The notes below the pieces were generated by a model. The model saw nothing but the letters and a program-made list of their open reading frames with translations. It was not told where the DNA came from and made no database searches. 58,278 bases of DNA from Betaproteobacteria bacterium (GTDB lineage Bacteria > Pseudomonadota > Gammaproteobacteria > Burkholderiales > Rhodocyclaceae), in NCBI GenBank assembly GCA_009781175.1, contig WQYQ01000022.1, positions 1 through 58,278 of the forward strand. The letters are read 5' to 3'. Numbering within the stretch: position 1 is the stretch's first letter; each line of letters starts with the position of its first letter. Shown one piece after another: positions 47,039 to 55,032 of this stretch. The position numbers and the translations under genes are program-made.

Positions 47039-48310
47039 TTAGGGATACAAGCCGCGCTCCTCGCGCGCGGAAAGAATCCGGCTGCACGCCACGACATAGG
47101 CCGCCGTGCGCAGGGAGATTTTATGCTGTGCCGCGGTATCCCAGATCTTACGCAACGCGTCGGCCATGATCTGCTCCAGGCGCATATTGATCTCGTCTTC
47201 GCTCCAGAAAAAACGGGCAATGTCCTGCACCCATTCGAAGTACGAAACCGTAACGCCGCCCGCGTTCGCGATGACATCGGGCACGACGAGAATGCCGCGC
47301 TCGTTCAGAACATCGTCCGCGCTCGGCAAGGTCGGGCCATTCGCGCCTTCGAGCACCACGCGCGTCTTGACCCGCTGCGCACGCTCCGCGTTCAGTTGCC
47401 CTTCGAGCGCCGCCGGGACAAGAAAATCGGTTTCGATATCCCAGAATCGTTCATTCTCGATGCGTTCCGCCCCCGCGCATTGTGCAATCGAGCCGTCGCG
47501 CTGCACGGTCTCCATCAATACGGCGAGATCCAAACCGTTCGGGTTGTAGACCGTTCCGCCGTGGTCCTGTACGGCGACGATTTTGGCGCCATTGTTCACG
47601 AACAATTCGGCGGCCGCGCTCCCCACGTTACCGAAGCCTTGCACGGCGACACGCGCGCCGCGGATTGGAATATTCAAATGGCGCGCGACCTCGCGCCCAA
47701 CGACGAAGACACCGCGCCCGGTTGCTTTCAAGCGCCCCAGGGAGCCGCCCAGTTCGATCGGCTTCCCGGTGACGACACCCGTCGCGGTCGCGCCAACGTT
47801 CATCGAATAAGTGTCCATTATCCAGGCCATGATCTGCGCATTGGTATTCACATCGGGCGCGGGAATATCCTTATCCGGCCCGATGATCAGACCGATTTCG
47901 CTCGTGTAGCGGCGCGTGATCTTTTCAAGCTCTTTGTGTGAAAGCAGTTTCGGATCGACACGGATACCGCCCTTGGCGCCGCCGTAAGGCAGATTCACCG
48001 CCGCGTTTTTCACCGTCATCCAGGCCGAAAGCGCCATCACCTCTTCGAGCGTGACATCCGGGTGGAAACGCACGCCGCCTTTTCCCGGGCCGCGTGAAAG
48101 ATTGTGCTGAACGCGATAGCCTTCGAAATGCACGATCCGGCCGTCGTCCATCTCAACAGGAATGTCGACGATCAAGGCGCGTTTCGGACGCCGCAGCGTT
48201 TCGGCCCAACGCGACAACCGGCCCAGATAGGGCAACACACGATCGACCTGCGCCAGATAAGTTTCCCAAGGTCCGCCTGCGGTCGGCGTCACAAACGAAA
48301 GCCCATTCAT
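47039..48310 (-). CDS. gdhA: Glutamate dehydrogenase (Glu/Leu/Phe/Val family)
   Basis: Interconverts glutamate and 2-oxoglutarate plus ammonium. ATG at 48310 is preceded by GGGAGAAGAG and gives 423 residues. [14 protein letters not shown] at about residue 107 contains the catalytic Lys, and [13 protein letters not shown] at about 220 binds the dinucleotide. Length fits the NAD-type hexameric enzymes. The HTH regulator downstream on the same strand is 122 bases away from its start and probably unrelated. Confidence 0.94.
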   Translation of the reverse strand: MNGLSFVTPTAGGPWETYLAQVDRVLPYLGRLSRWAETLRRPKRALIVDIPVEMDDGRIVHFEGYRVQHNLSRGPGKGGVRFHPDVTLEEVMALSAWMTVKNAAVNLPYGGAKGGIRVDPKLLSHKELEKITRRYTSEIGLIIGPDKDIPAPDVNTNAQIMAWIMDTYSMNVGATATGVVTGKPIELGGSLGRLKATGRGVFVVGREVARHLNIPIRGARVAVQGFGNVGSAAAELFVNNGAKIVAVQDHGGTVYNPNGLDLAVLMETVQRDGSIAQCAGAERIENERFWDIETDFLVPAALEGQLNAERAQRVKTRVVLEGANGPTLPSADDVLNERGILVVPDVIANAGGVTVSYFEWVQDIARFFWSEDEINMRLEQIMADALRKIWDTAAQHKISLRTAAYVVACSRILSAREERGLYP

Positions 48311-48432
48311 CGTCTCTTCTCCCATTGCGTAGGTGACTGCGCCGCATCCTACGCTCTTCGGCGCAGCAAGCCACTCAGCCTATTGGCTACTTGACTCCAC
48401 CGGCGCAGTCTGTATCGGCCCGGCAACAGGCC

Positions 48433-49218
48433 CTATCGTCTATGCAGCACAACCAGCTTCGTATCGGCCTGCTGCGCAAGCCGCAGCGTGAATTGCCAAT
48501 AGTCTTGCCGGTCCGCGCGCCCGAGCTTGAAACCACGGCTGCCGCCTTCGCGCGCGAGCACCTTCTGTGCACGCCACGCTTGATCGAACACCGGACTCAC
48601 CGTGCAAAGCTCATTCACAAGCGCCACGTGCCGCACATCCTCGCGCGAACCGGCGCTATCAGCCCGATATTCGGCAACAAGCCGTTGCGCGCGTTCTTCC
48701 CAATCGAGAATAAAGCTCTTCGCGCGCGGATCGAGAAAAACATAGCGCAGCAGATTTGGCGCCTGGCCCGCACCGCGTTTCCCGCCGAGCCAGACGCGGA
48801 ACAACTGTGCCGCGGCGGCATTCCAGGCCAACGCGTCCCAATAACGGTCGAGCACATAGGCAGGCGAAGCGATCGCCTCGACCAGCGCGGCGAGCGGCGC
48901 GGACTCTATCTCCGCTGCATCGGGCGCGGAAGGGTCGGCGCGCCCGGCAAGCCGGAACAGGTACGCGCGCTCGGCCGTGGATAAATTCAAGCCCTCAGCC
49001 AGCCGCGCAAGCGCGGAAACCGAAATCGCGGTCGTGCGCCCCTGTTCGATCCAGGTGTACCAGGTCGGGCTGATCCCGCAGCGAGCCGCGACTTCCTCGC
49101 GCCGCAGCCCTTTGGCGCGCCGCCTACCCTGCGGCAAACCAAAATCGGCAGGCGACAGCCGTTCGCGCACTGCGCGCACAAAAGCGCCGAGCGCATCGGA
49201 TTGTCCGCTTGTCTCCAT
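48433..49218 (-). CDS. XRE-type regulator with MmyB-like ligand-binding domain
   Basis: A 261-residue transcription regulator. The N-terminal helix-turn-helix (about residues 30-90, RREEVAARCGISPTWYTWIE) is followed by the MmyB-like domain (about 105-255, PAYVLDRYWDALAWNAAAAQ), thought to bind fatty-acid or related ligands. It is divergent from a methyltransferase gene; this arrangement usually means the regulator represses its neighbour. Candidate operators lie between them. Confidence 0.9.
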   Translation of the reverse strand: METSGQSDALGAFVRAVRERLSPADFGLPQGRRRAKGLRREEVAARCGISPTWYTWIEQGRTTAISVSALARLAEGLNLSTAERAYLFRLAGRADPSAPDAAEIESAPLAALVEAIASPAYVLDRYWDALAWNAAAAQLFRVWLGGKRGAGQAPNLLRYVFLDPRAKSFILDWEERAQRLVAEYRADSAGSREDVRHVALVNELCTVSPVFDQAWRAQKVLAREGGSRGFKLGRADRQDYWQFTLRLAQQADTKLVVLHRR

Positions 49219-49259
49219 CTCTCTTTCTCCCGACTTTATTGTCTATTGAATTTTATACC

Positions 49260-49290
49260 AGGATAAATTCTCATCTTGTAACAGGATAAA
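49260..49290. promoter_or_regulatory. Candidate operator: direct repeats between regulator and methyltransferase
   Basis: AGGATAAA occurs at 49260-49267 and 49283-49290, 23 bases apart (about two helical turns), each preceded by an AAC or ACC. The pair lies centrally in the 118-base divergent gap, a natural site for binding by the MmyB-type regulator. Confidence 0.45.
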
Positions 49291-49336
49291 CGCCCTTCTA
49301 TGCTCCTGTTTCCCTTTCCTTGTTGGAGCAGACACG

Positions 49337-50107
49337 ATGAAAACGCATGAGCAAGCCGTTCACGATCAGTTCAACCCCCAGGCCATGGCTTATCTGAACA
49401 GCGCGGTGCACGCGCAAGGGCCGGACCTTGAGCATGCGCGCCAGCTCATCTCGGCTGCAATTCCGGCGCGTGGTATCGGTCTCGATCTCGGCTGCGGAGC
49501 CGGGCACCTTGCCTTCGCGCTCGCACCGCTCGTCGCGCGCATCGTGGCGGTCGATCCCTCGGAAGGAATGCTCGCCACCGTGCGCAAGGCCACATCCGAA
49601 AAAAATCTCGCGAACATCGAAACACGCATGGCCGCAGCCGAGAAACTGCCTTTCGACGACGGAACATTCTGCTTTGCGGCAACGCGCTACAGCGCGCACC
49701 ACTGGACCCAACTCCCGCGCGCGATGGCCGAGATGCGCCGCGTCGTGAGGCCAGGCGGCCATGTGCTCGTCATCGATATCGAAGGCCCCGCCGATCCCGT
49801 TGCCGACATGCATCTTCAAGCCATCGAATTTTTACGCGACCGCTCGCATGTCCGCGACCGCTCCGCAGCCGAATGGCGCCAGGAGTTCACGCAAGCCGGC
49901 ATCGACATCCTCGGCTACGCGCATTGGCCGGTCAGAATCGAGTTCGCAAGCTGGGTGGAGCGCATGCGCACGCCTGCCGCCAAGGTCGAAGTCATCAAGA
50001 CGATTCAGGCCGAAGCGTCGCAGGAGGTCGTTGACGCGCTGGCAATCGAGGCGGACGGCTCCTTCACCATGCGCACGAGCCTGTTCTGGGGGCAGGCGCC
50101 GCGCTAG
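49337..50107 (+). CDS. SAM-dependent class I methyltransferase
   Basis: A 256-residue Methyltransf_11-type enzyme. Motif I GLDLGCGAGHLAFAL is at about residue 48, the SAM ribose-binding acidic residue in VAVDPSEGM at about 72, and motif IV near PFDDGTFCFAATRYSAHHW at about 103. It resembles UbiE/small-molecule C- or O-methyltransferases. The substrate is not evident. Its divergent partner is the MmyB-like regulator. Confidence 0.88.
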   Translation: MKTHEQAVHDQFNPQAMAYLNSAVHAQGPDLEHARQLISAAIPARGIGLDLGCGAGHLAFALAPLVARIVAVDPSEGMLATVRKATSEKNLANIETRMAAAEKLPFDDGTFCFAATRYSAHHWTQLPRAMAEMRRVVRPGGHVLVIDIEGPADPVADMHLQAIEFLRDRSHVRDRSAAEWRQEFTQAGIDILGYAHWPVRIEFASWVERMRTPAAKVEVIKTIQAEASQEVVDALAIEADGSFTMRTSLFWGQAPR

Positions 50108-50415
50108 GTACGGCACGCACACGCCGAGGCATCTTCGCCGCTGATAAGGTTTGTCTCGCTTACATTCGACTCGCTGTCATTCTGCGCGGAGCGAAGCGCA
50201 GTCGCAGAATGACCATGGGTTGAGCGCAAGCCCGTCATTCATGGCGGGATCAGCGAGACAAGCGCTATTGGCGCCAAAGGCGCCCCCGATGCGTGGCGAA
50301 GAAGCCCCAAGCTTCAGCTTGGGGCGATTCACGGCGAATGAGCGTCTACTCCGCCCGAGCTTCAATCCCGATCGCGGACCCGCAGCAAGATTATGAACAG
50401 GCTCTATACATGCGA
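50108..50415. repeat. Hairpin-rich region with dispersed repeats D and A
   Basis: No gene is seen. GTCATTCTGCG at 50176-50186 pairs perfectly with CGCAGAATGAC at 50203-50213. An inverted repeat-D copy occupies 50209-50262, and its left side (50147-50180) resembles the same unit in opposite orientation. A perfect 22-base palindromic stem-loop GCCCCAAGC-TTCA-GCTTGGGGC is at 50304-50325. Repeat A copy 3 is at 50384-50405. Some of these hairpins may terminate transcripts from either side. Confidence 0.65.
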
Positions 50416-51066
50416 TCACTCCTGCATGATCTCAAGCAAGCCATGCCCGATCGCATAGCAGGTCAGATGGATCTCGTTCTCGCTATCCATCTTGCTGAGG
50501 ATGTGCGACTTGTGCGTGCTGACCGTCTTGATGCTCACGCCAAGCTCTTTGGCAATCGCGGTCAGGTTCATGCCGCGCACGAGACGGCTGAAAACTTCGT
50601 ATTCGCGGTCGGAGAGCAGAGTGTGCGGCAGCGCCGCACTCGGGCGCGATAGCGACGTAACGAGCAGTTCGGCGACTCTCGAACTGGCGTAAACCCCACC
50701 CGCGGCGAGCTTGCGCACGGTGGAGAGCAGCGTATCGCTTTCGCAGTCCTTGGTCAGATAGCCGGTCGCGCCGGCCCGGATGGCACGCACGGCATAGAGT
50801 TCGTCCGGGTGCGCGGTGAAGATCAGCACCGGCATGTCGGGCCGTTCCGTCTTGACCAGCTTGAGCAGTTCGAGCCCGCTCCGGCCGGGCATCGACAGAT
50901 CGAGGATCAGCAGATCGAACGCGCGCTTGCGGATTTGCTGCAGCACGGCATTGCCGTTGGTAGCCTCTGCGACGACCCGAATATCGTCCGTGTCATTGAA
51001 GATGTTACACAGCGCATTCCTGATGAGCGAGTGATCGTCGGCGATCATGATCTCCAATTGCTTCAT
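50416..51066 (-). CDS. NarL/FixJ-family response regulator
   Basis: A 216-residue regulator. The receiver domain (residues 1-120) has ADDHS (Mg-binding acids), the phospho-acceptor Asp in LLILDLSMPG at about residue 56, and the Lys in LTKD at about 105. The LuxR-type helix-turn-helix is at 150-210 (LTAIAKELGVSIKTVSTHKS). It overlaps the 3' end of the kinase gene by 62 bases, so the two are a two-component pair. Its targets may include the divergent cytochrome cluster. Confidence 0.95.
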   Translation of the reverse strand: MKQLEIMIADDHSLIRNALCNIFNDTDDIRVVAEATNGNAVLQQIRKRAFDLLILDLSMPGRSGLELLKLVKTERPDMPVLIFTAHPDELYAVRAIRAGATGYLTKDCESDTLLSTVRKLAAGGVYASSRVAELLVTSLSRPSAALPHTLLSDREYEVFSRLVRGMNLTAIAKELGVSIKTVSTHKSHILSKMDSENEIHLTCYAIGHGLLEIMQE

Positions 51067-53095
51067 CGGCTCCCTTCCTTCTTAATGTGTGCGGCTCCTT
51101 CGGTACCCTGACCTCGATAGCCGAGCCTTCCCCCCACTCGCTGACGACACGAAAATGCCCCGCCAGCGCGGCGGCCCGCTCTCGCATACTGAGCAGACCT
51201 ATACCTTTCCCGGCGCCCGCGGATTCAAAACCGTTGCCGTTGTCGCGCACCCTGAGCACCAACCAGTCGCCATCCGTATGCAAACTGATGTCGACCCGCG
51301 TGGCGCCGGCGTGGCGCGCCACGTTGGTCAGCGATTCCTGCACGATACGGAACAGCGTGGTCGCCATGCCGGCGTCGCTGACTTGCGCGTCGGCGGCGAG
51401 ATTCAACGTGACCTCGATGCCGCTGCGCCGCGTGAATTCGGCAGCGTGCCAGGCTACCGCATCGCCAAAGGCGAGGTCGTCGAGAACCGGCGGGCGGAGT
51501 TCGGTAGCGATACGGCGCACCGTGGCGATCGCGTCGTCGAGCGCGGCGCGCATCGCGTCGAGCCGGCCCAGCTTTGGTGCGCGGCCGGCCTTGAGGCTGC
51601 TGGTCAGCCACGACAGATCGAGTTTGAGTCCGGTGAGTTGCTGGCCGAGTTCGTCATGCAGTTCGCGCGAGAGGTGGATACGCTCCTGGTCGCGCACCGA
51701 TTGCAGTGAACTCGACAAAAACCGCAGTTCTTCATTCATTAAACGCACCTCGTCTTCCCTGCGCCGCCGCTCGGTGATATCCCGCAGGGCGATCGTCAAC
51801 TGGGGCTGCTCTTCGATGCGCATCGGCGAAAACGTGGCCTCGACCGGAAACTCGACGCCGTCGGCGCGCAAGCCCGTGAGTTCCATGTGCGCGATCGTGG
51901 CGCTGGACGGGTGCGAGTCGAGATACCCGGCGATACGCTCGCTCTGGGCGTCGCGCAAGGGCGCGGAGATCAAAGATGAGAAAGGGCATCCGAGGGTGTC
52001 GGCCGCGCGGATTCCAAACATGCACTCGGCAGCGTTGTTTACCATGATGATGGCCTGGGATGCGTCGATCGAGATGATGGCATCCATAGCCGAGTCGATC
52101 ATCTGGCGGGATCTGTCGCCAGCGGCGCGCAGGGCCTGGGTGAGCACCTCTTCGCGCCGCAGCTTGCGGATCAGCAGAGCGGTAGCGACAACGATGAACA
52201 GGCAGAACAGACTCGCACCGGCGATAATCGGAAGCGCCCGTTTGCGCGCGGCGGCCAGCCGCTCTTTCCGCTCGTATCCCACGCTGACGAGAAACGGATA
52301 GTCCGCGATGCGGCCAAGCACGAACTCCGCGTGCGTGGCTTGCGCGAGGTCTGCCACGGGCGGTGCGTCCGGAGCGGGCGGCGTTTGAACGATACCGCGC
52401 AGTTCCGCCGCGAACTGACCGATTTCCGCCGTGCGCGGAGGCTGGCTGGCAATCAGCCGCCCGTCGGACAGGTACAGCGCCGCCCTGTGCATGAACTCCG
52501 GGGCGAGATCGTCGTACATCTGTTCGAAGTAGGAGAGCGTCAGAGCCGCCATCACCACACCGCGGAACCGATTCCGCCCGTCGTGCAGACGCCGGCCGAG
52601 ATACAGCATCCACTTGCCGCTCTCGAGGTCATGCATCGGGCCCCCGATGAACAAGGTATCTGCCTCCTTGTTGACGAAGGCGTCATAGCGTTGCAGCTCT
52701 TCGATCGGGAAAGGCTGGAAGGGCGCGGATCGCGTCGAATTGGCGACCTTGCCGTCGCGGTCGACGATGAACAGCGCAGCGACATACGGCAGGCCCGATA
52801 AACGCGTGTGCAGCAGCAGGTTTGCCGCGACTCCGTCGAGCGGTTGTTCAAATCCAAACGGCTCGTGCAGGCGATCCTGCACATCGCGCAAGGTCAGGTC
52901 GACGCCCCTGAATGATTCTTCGGCGTGCGCCGTCAAGGTGCGCGCGAAGTGTTCGGTCTCGCGGTTCGTCCGCTTCACATCCTCGGAAGACAGTACCTGC
53001 TCAAGGGCGAAGGCCGAAATCACGACCGCCACGATGATGAATGCGGCAAACACAACGAGGGCATAACGGAACGATCCGACAAAACGCAGCGTCAT
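51005..53095 (-). CDS. Sensor histidine kinase (PAS, HisKA_3)
   Basis: A membrane kinase of 696 residues. ATG at 53095 follows GGAG by seven bases; two upstream in-frame ATGs lack this. Transmembrane helices at about 10-32 and 290-312 bracket a periplasmic domain of about 255 residues, probably dCache-like. A PAS domain follows (about 330-450), then HisKA_3 with the phospho-acceptor His in LSRELHDELGQQL at about 483, and HATPase_c with QESLTNVARHAGA (N box) and GNGFESAGAGKGIGLLSM. The signal is unknown; location suggests redox or metal sensing. Confidence 0.92.
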   Translation of the reverse strand: MTLRFVGSFRYALVVFAAFIIVAVVISAFALEQVLSSEDVKRTNRETEHFARTLTAHAEESFRGVDLTLRDVQDRLHEPFGFEQPLDGVAANLLLHTRLSGLPYVAALFIVDRDGKVANSTRSAPFQPFPIEELQRYDAFVNKEADTLFIGGPMHDLESGKWMLYLGRRLHDGRNRFRGVVMAALTLSYFEQMYDDLAPEFMHRAALYLSDGRLIASQPPRTAEIGQFAAELRGIVQTPPAPDAPPVADLAQATHAEFVLGRIADYPFLVSVGYERKERLAAARKRALPIIAGASLFCLFIVVATALLIRKLRREEVLTQALRAAGDRSRQMIDSAMDAIISIDASQAIIMVNNAAECMFGIRAADTLGCPFSSLISAPLRDAQSERIAGYLDSHPSSATIAHMELTGLRADGVEFPVEATFSPMRIEEQPQLTIALRDITERRRREDEVRLMNEELRFLSSSLQSVRDQERIHLSRELHDELGQQLTGLKLDLSWLTSSLKAGRAPKLGRLDAMRAALDDAIATVRRIATELRPPVLDDLAFGDAVAWHAAEFTRRSGIEVTLNLAADAQVSDAGMATTLFRIVQESLTNVARHAGATRVDISLHTDGDWLVLRVRDNGNGFESAGAGKGIGLLSMRERAAALAGHFRVVSEWGEGSAIEVRVPKEPHTLRRKGADEAIGDHDRRRSLAHQECAV

Positions 53096-53540
53096 GAACG
53101 ACTCCGGTTTAATCGCCGGGGAGAAAGTCATGCCGAGGTTTTGGCGCATTTGCATACGAGAATCAGTGGCGGCGGCGTCCGATGACCAACCTTGAGCGGG
53201 CGGAGGGCGTCAGAAATTGTGTGTGCTGAGGCCGGTTAAAAAATTCAGTAGATGGCGTAGGTGAAGCGCTCGCCGAACGGAATGGCGAACCGATTTCTTC
53301 TGTCCGCGGCATCGGCGACGCAGTAAGGTCCGTTCATGCAAGGCTAAGTCGAAACCTTGCGCAATAAAACACGAATTGTCTTTGGTTTTACTTTCCTCGG
53401 ACGATCCCGCATTAGGCAATTCCGATAAGACATCAGCGGAGTCCGACTCTAATTCACATCGGCTTCCGATATTCACCAACGTGCCGTTCGCACACACTCC
53501 CAGCAATCCTAATCCCGCAACCCCGCCAAAGGTGATGACA
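53096..53540. promoter_or_regulatory. Divergent regulatory region, sensor kinase / mto cluster
   Basis: A 445-base gap between divergent genes, without a convincing gene of its own. GCAAGG at 53338-53343 and CCTTGC at 53355-53360 form an interrupted inverted repeat, a candidate binding site for the NarL-type regulator. No clear FNR, Fur or sigma-54 site was found. Both transcripts should start in this region. Confidence 0.4.
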
Positions 53541-53900
53541 ATGACCAAGACACTCCGCTTAACCCTGTGCGGCCTATTGGCCGCCGGCACGACCGCATTG
53601 CTTTCCTCTTCCGCCTACGCCGTCGATGAAGAGGCCGCGACGGCGCTCGCGCGCGCCAACAACTGCTTCAAGTGCCACGCAGTTTCCAAGGACAAGGATG
53701 GCCCCGCCTACAAGAAAGTCGCGGAAAAGTACCGTGGCAAACCGGAGGCAGTGGATCGCCTGATCGAGCACCTCACCTCGGGCGAAAAAGCGAAGTTCCC
53801 GGACGGCCATGAGGAAGCGCACAAGATCATCAAGACCGATCCGCCGAACGACAAAGCACAGATCAAGAACTTGGTCGAATGGATTCTCAGCCGTCAGTAA
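53541..53900 (+). CDS. mtoD: Periplasmic monoheme cytochrome c, MtoD-like
   Basis: A 119-residue protein with a Sec signal peptide ending at AYA, near residue 27. I chose the ATG at 53541, which has AAGGTGA at a proper distance; the one two codons earlier is too close. The mature part has one heme site, CFKCH, and a class-I-like C-terminal helix (KNLVEWILSRQ). The mature part contains no methionine, so the usual Met axial ligand is missing; His in DGHEEAHK may substitute. It precedes mtoA as in the Sideroxydans cluster, and likely shuttles electrons across the periplasm. Confidence 0.8.
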   Translation: MTKTLRLTLCGLLAAGTTALLSSSAYAVDEEAATALARANNCFKCHAVSKDKDGPAYKKVAEKYRGKPEAVDRLIEHLTSGEKAKFPDGHEEAHKIIKTDPPNDKAQIKNLVEWILSRQ

Positions 53901-54012
53901 GACGGCTGATCTTCCGCCGCGAAGTTCCAGGAGCAAGGTAACAACAATAAACAGGAGATGCGGGGGACGCAGCGTCGTCCGCCGCGCACTCCCAGTCAAG
54001 TGATGTGTGTGT

Positions 54013-54024
54013 GGGGGGGGGGGG
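54013..54024 (+). repeat. Homopolymeric G12 tract at the mtoA ribosome-binding site
   Basis: Twelve consecutive G, preceded by alternating TG, end four bases before the mtoA ATG. G-rich sequence can pair with the anti-Shine-Dalgarno, so the tract probably is the ribosome-binding site. Such tracts change length by replication slippage. An upstream ATG at 54003 is out of frame with mtoA now but would be in frame if the tract gained one G. Confidence 0.9.
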
Positions 54025-54028
54025 AACA

Positions 54029-55012
54029 ATGAGTCTCGCACGACGGCTAATCGCTGTGGCCACGTTGATGTTCGCAGGATGGGCAACGGCTTCATGGGCT
54101 GCGGACGCGGCCAGCATTCCGAATCTGGGAGGAGGCGCCAAGCTTCAAAAAACCGAAGCCGCGCGGCGCGCCGAGGACGAAAAGTGCACCCACTGCCACG
54201 ACGAGACGGAAACCCGGCCGATTCTCGCCATTTATCAAACCAAGCACGGCGTGCGCGGCGATGCGAGAACGCCGACCTGCCAGGACTGCCACGGTCCCAG
54301 CGAAAAACACCTCGGCGGCAACATCGACGGTACTGGCCGTCCCCGCCCCGATAGAATCTTCGGCACTCACCGCACCCCCGCCGGCTATGAGCCAAGCTCC
54401 CCGCAGGAGCAGACCGAAGTCTGCCTGAGCTGCCACAAAGCCGGCCTGCGCATGCGCTGGCCGGGCAGCCAGCATCAGAGCAACGACGTTCCCTGCGCCG
54501 CCTGCCACACCAACCACACGCCTCAGGACAAGGTGCTCGTGAAAACCGAGCAGCCCGCTGTGTGCTTCGCCTGCCACAAGGAACAGCGCGCGCAGATTAA
54601 GCAGATCTCCACGCATCCGATCGATGCCGGCAAGATTTCCTGCTCGGATTGCCACAACCCGCACGGCTCATCCGGGCCGAAGCTGCTCGCCAAGAACACG
54701 ATCACCGAAACCTGCTTCACCTGCCATGCCGACAAACGCGGCCCCTTCCTCTGGGAGCATCAGCCGGTCAACGAGGACTGCACTAACTGCCACACGCCGC
54801 ACGGCTCCAACATCACGCCGCTGCTGAAGTCGCGCCCGCCGTTCCTGTGTATCGAATGCCACAACGGTCCGCACCAAAGCAGCGGCAGCACGGCCATCGG
54901 CAGCAACACGGCCTTAGCCTCAGGCACCACATATGGCGCGCGGGGCTGCATGAACTGCCACACGATGGTGCACGGTTCCAATTCGCCGGCCGGCGCATTC
55001 CTGCATCGCTAA
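54029..55012 (+). CDS. mtoA: Decaheme c-type cytochrome MtoA (MtrA/PioA/DmsE family)
   Basis: A 327-residue periplasmic decaheme cytochrome. The Sec signal peptide ends at SWA. Ten CxxCH motifs are present in order: CTHCH, CQDCH, CLSCH, CAACH, CFACH, CSDCH, CFTCH, CTNCH, CIECH, CMNCH, the full set of the family. It should insert into the MtoB barrel and pass electrons across the outer membrane. Homologues in Fe(II) oxidisers (MtoA, PioA) and metal reducers (MtrA) share this size. The gene starts 128 bases after mtoD and ends 20 bases before mtoB. Its ribosome-binding site is a G12 tract. Confidence 0.95.
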   Translation: MSLARRLIAVATLMFAGWATASWAADAASIPNLGGGAKLQKTEAARRAEDEKCTHCHDETETRPILAIYQTKHGVRGDARTPTCQDCHGPSEKHLGGNIDGTGRPRPDRIFGTHRTPAGYEPSSPQEQTEVCLSCHKAGLRMRWPGSQHQSNDVPCAACHTNHTPQDKVLVKTEQPAVCFACHKEQRAQIKQISTHPIDAGKISCSDCHNPHGSSGPKLLAKNTITETCFTCHADKRGPFLWEHQPVNEDCTNCHTPHGSNITPLLKSRPPFLCIECHNGPHQSSGSTAIGSNTALASGTTYGARGCMNCHTMVHGSNSPAGAFLHR

Positions 55013-55032
55013 CCGGAGGGGAGACATCGATC

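Noticed and set aside
53210..53590. Minus-strand 126-codon frame in the kinase-mtoD gap
   Set aside because: It overlaps the mtoD start and signal peptide, lacks a ribosome-binding site, and would occupy the divergent promoter region.
54003..54028. Earlier start for mtoA at GTG 54005
   Set aside because: It would translate the G tract as poly-Gly before the signal peptide; ATG 54029 gives a clean Sec signal peptide directly after a G-rich ribosome-binding site.
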